Assembly (NCBI GenBank): GCA_026397895.1
Contig: JAPLTZ010000318.1
Location: forward strand, 1-11,859
DNA: 11,859 nt
Direction: 5' to 3'
DNA from: Verrucomicrobiota bacterium
GTDB lineage: Bacteria; Verrucomicrobiota; Verrucomicrobiia; Limisphaerales; JAFMIX01
Shown here in pieces: positions 7,767-11,859 of the stretch. Each line of letters opens with the position of its first letter. Within the stretch, counting starts at the first letter, position 1. The position numbers were made by a program, and so were the translations under genes. The notes under the pieces are model-generated. The model saw only the letters and a list, made by a program, of their open reading frames with translations, did no database searches and was not told the DNA's origin.

Positions 7767-7948
7767 GGCAGTTTGGTGATGGTGAGGATTTCGCCGGGCT
7801 TGGCTTGCAGGAAGCCCGCCACCGCGACGGCCAGGCCGCCCAAGCCGGCCAGCAGCGCGACAGTTCGGGCGGCGCGGGCGTTGTCCTTCGGCAGGAACAT
7901 CAGCGCCAGCGCGCCGAGAAATGAGATGTAAATGGTCCAGGCTAACAT
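7730..7948 (-). CDS. nuoM: NuoM-b, N-terminal fragment
   Basis: 72 codons, of which about 63 are NuoM: a first TM helix (MLAWTIYISFLGALALMFLP), a second at about 30-47, and TKLPWI (58-63), matching the FDMPWI-type segment before TM3 in E. coli NuoM. After Trp62 (codon 7765-7763) the frame leaves the NuoM sequence and ends in nine unrelated residues. The start ATG overlaps the methyltransferase stop (ATGTTAG, 7948-7942) and has no Shine-Dalgarno, so it must depend on termination-reinitiation from the methyltransferase. Confidence 0.8.
   Translation of the reverse strand: MLAWTIYISFLGALALMFLPKDNARAARTVALLAGLGGLAVAVAGFLQAKPGEILTITKLPWIAPRSSSPFT
7763..7766 (-). other. Frame break with missing segment in nuoM-b
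   Basis: The N-terminal frame reads into LPWI while the C-terminal frame resumes at DRAKEFFALYL on the same bases. By comparison with E. coli NuoM about 39 residues (TM3 region) are absent. The frames require the missing length to be 1 modulo 3, so this is a deletion of roughly 115-120 bases and not a simple slip. Confidence 0.75.
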
Positions 7949-8910
7949 TTTGATTTGATTGCTTTGCGCCGCCGTGCAGAGGCAGGCGTTGTCGTCCGAT
8001 ATGGAACAGACTTTTCCATCAAGACCATCTGCTCCGCGTCTGAATATCTTCTGCTTCCGCCCATGAGCGCATCCGGTTCAAAATTCATCACCAATGCCTC
8101 CAGCATCGGGTTGCGGTTCGTTTCCTTTGCGCCGACGTGATAAAAGTGTTCGCGAGTCAACGTCGCGAAGCCGTTCCAGTATTTTTTCAGCGCGGTGTTC
8201 TGCCGATACTGGTTGCTGTGCCATGTCGAGATGATGAAGTGCGCCGATGTGTCTGCCAACAGACCGGCCAAATCCCGCTCGTTCGCTTCCGACCATGAAT
8301 CGAAATAGTCCGCATGACGACCGAGATATGGCGGGTCGCAGTAAATTATGTCGCCCGCAGTTGCCCGACTGATCACGTCGCGGAAATCCGCGCAGACAAA
8401 TTCCCAGTCACCCGTTTTCATCGCCTTGCTTACATAATCAATCTGGTTCGTAATCTTTGTGACGTAGGCTTGGGCGAAGCGTTCGGGCTTGTGGTTGTAG
8501 GGCGTGTTGAATCCGCCCTTGCTGTTGAAGCGGATGATGCCGTTGAAACACGAGCGGTTCAGAAACAGAAAATCCCACGGACTCCCCTCGCGATTGAACC
8601 GCGCCCGCACTGCGTTGAAATAGGCCTGGCCGTCCCTGCTCAATTTTTCACCCTCGCTTTCGAGAAACGCCTTCGCCTTCACCGGAGTGATGTCACCTTT
8701 TTGAATTGCCCGGTAAAAATTGATGAGATGCGGGTTCTTATCCGCAAACACCGCCTTCTTTGGCCGGAGGTTGAACCCGATGACCCCCGAACCCATGAAG
8801 GGTTCAATCCAACAGCCATCGTCTGCAAGACTCACCTGCTCAAGAATCCAATTCACAAGTTTGGTCTTGATGCCCTGACACTTGATGGGAGGAACGAACA
8901 CCTTGTTCAT
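7942..8910 (-). CDS. ecoRVM: EcoRV-type DNA adenine methyltransferase (M.EcoRV-like, predicted GATATC)
   Basis: A 322-residue alpha-class (D12) N6-adenine methyltransferase. VFVPPIK-x-QGIKTKLV at the N-terminus, SAM motif EPFMGSG (36-42), FLFLNRSCFNGIIRFNSKGG (114-133) and catalytic DPPY (192-195) are nearly identical to what I remember of M.EcoRV, as are RFAQAY (144-149), STWH (228-231) and REHFYHVGA (253-261). It should methylate the first adenine of GATATC and protect the host from the adjacent endonuclease. The protein is longer than M.EcoRV (about 298 residues), with a basic tail (SARRRKAIKSK) read across the junction to nuoM-b. Start ATG 8910 is fixed by a strong AAGGAGGA Shine-Dalgarno and overlaps the endonuclease stop (ATGA). 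A 60-base sample at 8401 is 42% GC against about 70% in nuo genes, pointing to lateral acquisition. Confidence 0.95.
   Translation of the reverse strand: MNKVFVPPIKCQGIKTKLVNWILEQVSLADDGCWIEPFMGSGVIGFNLRPKKAVFADKNPHLINFYRAIQKGDITPVKAKAFLESEGEKLSRDGQAYFNAVRARFNREGSPWDFLFLNRSCFNGIIRFNSKGGFNTPYNHKPERFAQAYVTKITNQIDYVSKAMKTGDWEFVCADFRDVISRATAGDIIYCDPPYLGRHADYFDSWSEANERDLAGLLADTSAHFIISTWHSNQYRQNTALKKYWNGFATLTREHFYHVGAKETNRNPMLEALVMNFEPDALMGGSRRYSDAEQMVLMEKSVPYRTTTPASARRRKAIKSKC
7945..7950 (-). repeat. Distal copy of 6-bp direct repeat flanking the restriction-modification cassette
   Basis: Coding strand AAATGT spans the nuoM-b start codon and is identical to 9743-9748. Removing one copy and the DNA between (1798 bases) would make nuoM-a TAA directly abut nuoM-b ATG. 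Six bases containing two start codons is weak evidence alone, but both copies sit exactly at the cassette edges. Confidence 0.55.
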
Positions 8911-9746
8911 GTTTTCCTCCTTGTGGATTTGGCGCGTAGGTTCACCAGCTTCGCGTCCCGACCGCGATACGCAAGATAGTCCGCGAGCTTTGTGATCTTC
9001 TTGCCGGACTCCGGCAGGGAAATCTTCCCGTAGTTTATCCAATATTCGTCAAACCATTTTTCGCCGAGCTTCCTAAACATCCCGTTGCCAGTCAAAATAT
9101 CCTCAATGCGAGTGATGCTGCCAATGTTGGCGGTGTTGCCACTGCCGCTACGGTCGGACGCAATTTCCCATTTCTCACAAACAAAAAATTGGAAATCACG
9201 AACCACGGAAACAATCGAGCGCAACTCGCCAATCTGCCGGACACGAGCCTCCGCAAGTTCTTCAGAAACCGCTCGAGAGTAAATCGCGCCAAGACAGAAA
9301 TGCCCGGCATACTCCGAATATGGAAATTGAATATTCTTCCGGCTCTGGCGATTGATGAAATACTCGCCATGCGAACCAAGCGTGAAGCCGTTGCAGAACT
9401 CCGGCTTGTCCTCCAGCCGATATGTTGTCTTTAAGTCCACCGCAAACTTCAAGTCGGGTTTTGACTCGCTCACGAACGAAATGTCGGGGTAGTAATTCTG
9501 GTGGTCAGTCAATACGAGCTTGAACCCGTTCTTGCGCGCGAACTCCAGAATCTTCGGAAACAGGTGGATCTCCAAAATTTTGGAGACAATTTTCGTATCG
9601 GCGTAAATCGTGTAGATGTTTTTATAGACATCAATAAACCCCTTGACCGACCACTGTTTGTCCTCGGTCGAGACATGCTCCGCCAAGCCTGTGACGAACG
9701 CCTTCAGGCTGGACTTGAACTGCTCTTTTTCTTTCGCAAAGGACAT
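8907..9746 (-). CDS. ecoRVR: EcoRV-type type II restriction endonuclease (predicted GATATC)
   Basis: A 279-residue orthodox type II endonuclease of the EcoRV family, a dimer that cuts GATATC bluntly with Mg2+. The active-site residues keep EcoRV spacing: Glu59 (EcoRV Glu45), Asp88 in YYPDIS (Asp74), Asp104 and Lys106 in AVDLKTTY (Asp90, Lys92). The minor-groove loop residues Gln83-Asn84 match EcoRV Gln69-Asn70. The major-groove recognition loop is GSGNT (201-205) followed by Ala206 where EcoRV has Thr187. FTLG (121-124), KNIQFPYSEY (137-146) and EYW-x-NY (234-239) also match. There are extra residues at both ends; the basic C-terminal tail encodes the methyltransferase ribosome site. Start ATG 9746 abuts the nuoM-a stop (TAAATG) with no Shine-Dalgarno. 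A sample at 9541 is 40% GC. Probably expressed only as part of the nuo transcript. Confidence 0.95.
   Translation of the reverse strand: MSFAKEKEQFKSSLKAFVTGLAEHVSTEDKQWSVKGFIDVYKNIYTIYADTKIVSKILEIHLFPKILEFARKNGFKLVLTDHQNYYPDISFVSESKPDLKFAVDLKTTYRLEDKPEFCNGFTLGSHGEYFINRQSRKNIQFPYSEYAGHFCLGAIYSRAVSEELAEARVRQIGELRSIVSVVRDFQFFVCEKWEIASDRSGSGNTANIGSITRIEDILTGNGMFRKLGEKWFDEYWINYGKISLPESGKKITKLADYLAYRGRDAKLVNLRAKSTRRKT
8915..8922 (-). promoter_or_regulatory. Strong Shine-Dalgarno of the methyltransferase gene
   Basis: AAGGAGGA on the minus strand, 4 bases upstream of the methyltransferase ATG (8910) and inside the last codons of the endonuclease. It decides the start and is the strongest ribosome site I see in the window; the endonuclease and nuoM-b starts have none. 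This would favour methyltransferase over endonuclease translation from a shared mRNA. Confidence 0.85.
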
Positions 9747-9748
9747 TT
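9743..9748 (-). repeat. Proximal copy of 6-bp direct repeat flanking the restriction-modification cassette
   Basis: Coding strand AAATGT, overlapping the nuoM-a TAA stop and the endonuclease ATG; identical to 7945-7950 at the other end of the cassette. It may be a target-site duplication or the microhomology used for insertion. Confidence 0.55.
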
Positions 9749-10382
9749 AGAATTTCAATTGCTCAACCCAATGCACAACCGTCGGGTTGATGACGCCCAG
9801 CACCAGTTGCGGCCACAGACCCAGCACCAGCATCAGCGCGAGCGGAATCGCCACCAACGCGCGCTCGGCCAGCGTCAGGTCGGGGAACGTCGCCCACTTG
9901 CTGTTCAGCGGGCCGTTGAAAACGCGCTGGATGACGGTCAGGATGAAAATCGCCGTGACCAGAATCCCGATGACCGCGACCGACGCGGAACACATCGCCA
10001 GCGGGAACACGCCCTTGAAGATGAGGAATTCGCCGATGAAACCGTTCAGCCCCGGCAGGCCGAGCGACGAGAACAGCGCGATGCCCATCAGCCCGCAGAA
10101 CACCGGCGCGACCTTGCGCAGGCCGCCGAAGTCATCCAAGCCGCGCAGGCCGCCGCTGCGTTTCTCGATGAGACTGACGAACCAGAACAACGTCGCCGCT
10201 GTGAGGCCGTGATTGAACATCTGCAAGAGTGCGCCGTTGAGCGCGGCGGCTTTTTGAATCGCGGGAGCAACAACATTGCCGCTGGCCGTCGTCACCGCGA
10301 ACACGGCGAGCAGGCAGTAGCCGAGTCCGCAGCCATTGCATCTGCTCCGGGAAAATCGGCAGCAGGATGCGCAGGAAACCAT
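9747..10382 (-). CDS. nuoM: NuoM-a, C-terminal part of a frame-broken NuoM
   Basis: The frame opens at 10382, but NuoM sequence begins only at LGYCLLAVF (residue 20, base 10325) and then runs 192 residues to the stop. ALNGALLQMFNHGLTAATLFW (47-67) is the NuoM TM11 signature. LPGLNGFIGEFLIFKGVF (109-126) carries the conserved Glu of the last channel segment, followed by three TM helices to the C-terminus. The N-terminal two thirds lie in another frame (10132-11193), and about 35 residues around the TM9-TM10 QxDxKRxxAYSSxxHxG region are missing between the two. The stop codon TAA abuts the restriction endonuclease start. The bases before 10325 in this frame are out of phase with nuoM-a and not NuoM. 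Confidence 0.85.
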   Translation of the reverse strand: MVSCASCCRFSRSRCNGCGLGYCLLAVFAVTTASGNVVAPAIQKAAALNGALLQMFNHGLTAATLFWFVSLIEKRSGGLRGLDDFGGLRKVAPVFCGLMGIALFSSLGLPGLNGFIGEFLIFKGVFPLAMCSASVAVIGILVTAIFILTVIQRVFNGPLNSKWATFPDLTLAERALVAIPLALMLVLGLWPQLVLGVINPTVVHWVEQLKF

Positions 10383-11193
10383 ACACGCCCATCTTGGACA
10401 TGAGGCCGGTGAGCAGCATCGTCGTGGCGCTCGGCGCTTCGGAATAGGCGGTGGGCAGCCAGGTGTGGAACGGCATCAGCGGCACTTTCACCGCGAAGCC
10501 GAGCAGCGCGCCAAGGAAGATGATGCGCGGCATCGCCTGCGCGAAGAAAACCTGGCCGAACAGACAGAGCGCGGTGGTCAGCGAACCGTCGCGCGCCATA
10601 TCGGCAAGCTCGGTGAAATCCATCTTGCCGGTCGCCAGAAAGATGGCGAGGAACGCCAGCAGCAGCGTCACGCTGCCGACCATGGTGTAGATGAAGAACT
10701 GCGTCGCGGCGGCGGCACGTTGCGGTCCGCCCCACAGCCGGATGAGGAAGAACGCCGGAATCAACCCCAGCTCCCAGAAAATAAACCAGTGGAAAAAGTT
10801 CAGCGCGGTGAACGTGCCGAACAGCCCGGCTTGCAGGAACAGCACGAGCGAAAAGTAGATTTGCGGCCGGTCCGACGTGTTCCATGCCGCCATCAGCGCC
10901 ATCGGCACGACGATGGCCGTGAGCAGCACCATCAGCAGGCCGAGGCCGTCCACGGCGACGCGGTAATCCACGCCAAGCGCCGGAATCCACGCGTGGCGCT
11001 CCTCGAACTGCATCACGCCGGACGTGGCGTCGAAAGATTTCCAGAGCGCGAGGGCGATGCCGAGCGAGAGCAGACTCACGCCGAACGCGAGACTGCGGGC
11101 GAGCCGCTTGTTCTCCTGCCCCACGCCGGCAACGATGGCCGCGCCGACGAGCGGCACGAGCGTGAGGATGGTGATGATGGGTAATCCGTTCAT
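10132..11193 (-). CDS. nuoM: NuoM-a, N-terminal part of a frame-broken NuoM
   Basis: The first 288 residues are a canonical NuoM antiporter-like subunit of complex I: VDGLGLLMVLLT (81-92) in TM3, TM5 Glu141 in FIFWELGLIP, the channel Lys236 in GFAVKVPLMPFHTWLP (232-247), Lys267 in GLMSKMGVYG, and FLRILLPIFPEQMQWL to 288 (base 10330). Beyond that the frame gives an Arg-rich, non-NuoM tail to a stop at 10132, because a deletion of about 110 bases has shifted the frame. The start ATG at 11193 overlaps the nuoL stop (ATGA) and gives the normal N-terminus; the frame is open five codons further upstream but this extension lies inside nuoL. With the C-terminal part and the missing segment the intact protein would be about 515 residues, normal for NuoM. 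Confidence 0.87.
   Translation of the reverse strand: MNGLPIITILTLVPLVGAAIVAGVGQENKRLARSLAFGVSLLSLGIALALWKSFDATSGVMQFEERHAWIPALGVDYRVAVDGLGLLMVLLTAIVVPMALMAAWNTSDRPQIYFSLVLFLQAGLFGTFTALNFFHWFIFWELGLIPAFFLIRLWGGPQRAAAATQFFIYTMVGSVTLLLAFLAIFLATGKMDFTELADMARDGSLTTALCLFGQVFFAQAMPRIIFLGALLGFAVKVPLMPFHTWLPTAYSEAPSATTMLLTGLMSKMGVYGFLRILLPIFPEQMQWLRTRLLPARRVRGDDGQRQCCCSRDSKSRRAQRRTLADVQSRPHSGDVVLVRQSHRETQRRPARLG
10326..10333 (-). other. Frame break with missing segment in nuoM-a
   Basis: The upstream frame ends its NuoM match at MQWL (10330) and the downstream frame resumes at LGYCLL (10325). E. coli NuoM has about 33-37 residues between the equivalent points, including the TM9-TM10 loop. The frames require the missing length to be 2 modulo 3. 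Confidence 0.75.
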
Positions 11194-11859
11194 TTGCCAC
11201 CTCCCCAAACCAGGAACAGGGCCAGCGCAACGAGCGCGCCGCCGATGAAGCGGAGATAGTTTTGCACTTTGCCGTCCTGCAGGCGGGACAGCAGGCCGCC
11301 GCCACGGCTCACGCCACCGCAGCCCTGATCGAAGCCGAGGTTGATCACAAACTTGTCGAAGGAGTCATTCACCCACGCGAGCCCGACGACTGTGAGCGAG
11401 ACGAGTTGCACGAGACCGCCCCAGACCCATTCGTCGAGGAAATCGCAGACGCGCGCAAACCACGCGTTGAACCGAATGACGGTCGCTTCGTAAAGCTCGT
11501 CGATGGAATATTTGTTCGAAAGCAGGTAATAGAAATCCGGCCGAGCACGCTCCAGCACGTCCGTTTCATCGGCTTTCTTGGGCGGGTTCATGCCGTAAAG
11601 CCACCAGCCGAGGCCAAGACCGGCGAACACGATGCTAGCCGACAAACAAGCAAGCCAAAGGAAACTGCGGTCGCCGAGCTTGGATAATGCGAGTTCCGCG
11701 TGATGACCTTCGAGGAAATCCTGAAACCACGGCCACGCCGGCGTGCCGATGAAGCCGAGCGCGATGGCGCAGACCGCGAGAATCGCGAGCGGCGCGGTCA
11801 TCACGGCGGGCGATTCGTGCGGAGTGTGGGCGTAGCTGCTTTCGGCAGAAAGCGGCTGA
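11190..11859 (-). CDS. nuoL: NADH-quinone oxidoreductase subunit L (NuoL), C-terminal part, 5' truncated by the window edge
   Basis: 222 residues are visible, reading in from the right edge. PHESPAVMTAPLAILA (13-28) is the conserved stretch before the last TM group of NuoL. TM helices follow at about 22-38 and 65-88, then RARPDFYYLLSNKYSIDELYE (104-124), the entry to the amphipathic lateral helix HL, and the terminal TM helix (about 203-218) that anchors HL. The region between IDELYE and NYLRF is about 30 residues longer than in E. coli NuoL as I remember it and holds an extra hydrophobic stretch near 149-163. Such lengthened HL regions are reported for complex I with two NuoM subunits. The stop overlaps the nuoM-a start (ATGA). 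Confidence 0.93.
   Translation of the reverse strand, partial: QPLSAESSYAHTPHESPAVMTAPLAILAVCAIALGFIGTPAWPWFQDFLEGHHAELALSKLGDRSFLWLACLSASIVFAGLGLGWWLYGMNPPKKADETDVLERARPDFYYLLSNKYSIDELYEATVIRFNAWFARVCDFLDEWVWGGLVQLVSLTVVGLAWVNDSFDKFVINLGFDQGCGGVSRGGGLLSRLQDGKVQNYLRFIGGALVALALFLVWGGGK

Noticed and set aside
6573..7931. Long + strand open frame of 452 codons opposite nuoM-b
   Set aside because: It is rich in Arg, His, Glu and Gln without domain features, as expected for the antisense of GC-rich membrane-protein codons; the minus strand clearly encodes NuoM.
7730..7948. Programmed ribosomal frameshifting to join the two nuoM-b frames (and likewise nuoM-a)
   Set aside because: About 35-40 conserved residues are missing at each break, so a slip would not restore a complete NuoM; no slippery sequence is evident.
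7942..9042. Upstream extension of the methyltransferase to 9042
   Set aside because: The extra 44 residues lie within the endonuclease gene and have no similarity to M.EcoRV; the strong Shine-Dalgarno fixes the ATG at 8910.
9501..10403. Open + strand frame of 300 codons opposite the endonuclease and nuoM-a
   Set aside because: Low-complexity charged translation spanning two real minus-strand genes; an antisense shadow.

Overview
The window looks like the chromosome of a GC-rich, free-living Gram-negative-type bacterium. Most genes lack an obvious Shine-Dalgarno sequence, two structured REP-like palindromes are present, and the complex I operon has two nuoM genes. Together with the flavour of the HisC and Nuo proteins this suggests Verrucomicrobiota (Pedosphaera-like). 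That assignment is a recollection-based inference, not something the sequence proves. There are no rRNA, tRNA, CRISPR or transposase genes and no gene-free stretch longer than 300 bases.

Left half, + strand: a 5'-truncated membrane-anchored spermidine-synthase-like protein with a C-terminal TPR region (1-1758); histidinol dehydrogenase hisD (1847-3136); an AT-richer MltR-like gene (3157-3798); and histidinol-phosphate aminotransferase hisC (3849-4970). HisD and HisC are histidine-biosynthesis enzymes. The MltR-like gene between them has a different base composition and is bracketed by an 11-base imperfect direct repeat, so it looks like an insert. HisC carries an in-frame, IR-bounded, hairpin-forming element of about 53 bp. 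A compound palindrome of about 110 bp fills the gap between the convergent hisC and nuoN.

Right half, - strand (transcribed right to left): the end of a proton-translocating NADH:quinone oxidoreductase operon in the order nuoL (truncated by the window edge), nuoM-a, [restriction endonuclease, DNA methyltransferase], nuoM-b, nuoN. All junctions are overlapping or abutting stop/start codons. The two genes between the nuoM copies are a close relative of the EcoRV restriction-modification system (predicted target GATATC): the PD...D-x-K active site, the GSGNT recognition loop and the methylase EPFMGSG and DPPY motifs are all present. The cassette has markedly lower GC than the nuo genes. It is flanked by a 6-base direct repeat (AAATGT on the coding strand), and deleting one repeat plus the cassette would leave nuoM-a stop directly abutting nuoM-b start. 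Only the methyltransferase has a strong Shine-Dalgarno sequence.

The main discovery candidate is this EcoRV-type system nested scarlessly inside a core respiratory operon, apparently without room for its own promoter, so its expression should follow complex I expression. The complex I locus is also unusual. It has two NuoM paralogues and a NuoL with a lengthened C-terminal lateral-helix region. One NuoM copy lacks the channel lysine. Each nuoM copy has one frame break where about 35-40 conserved residues are missing, either genuine decay or assembly deletions.
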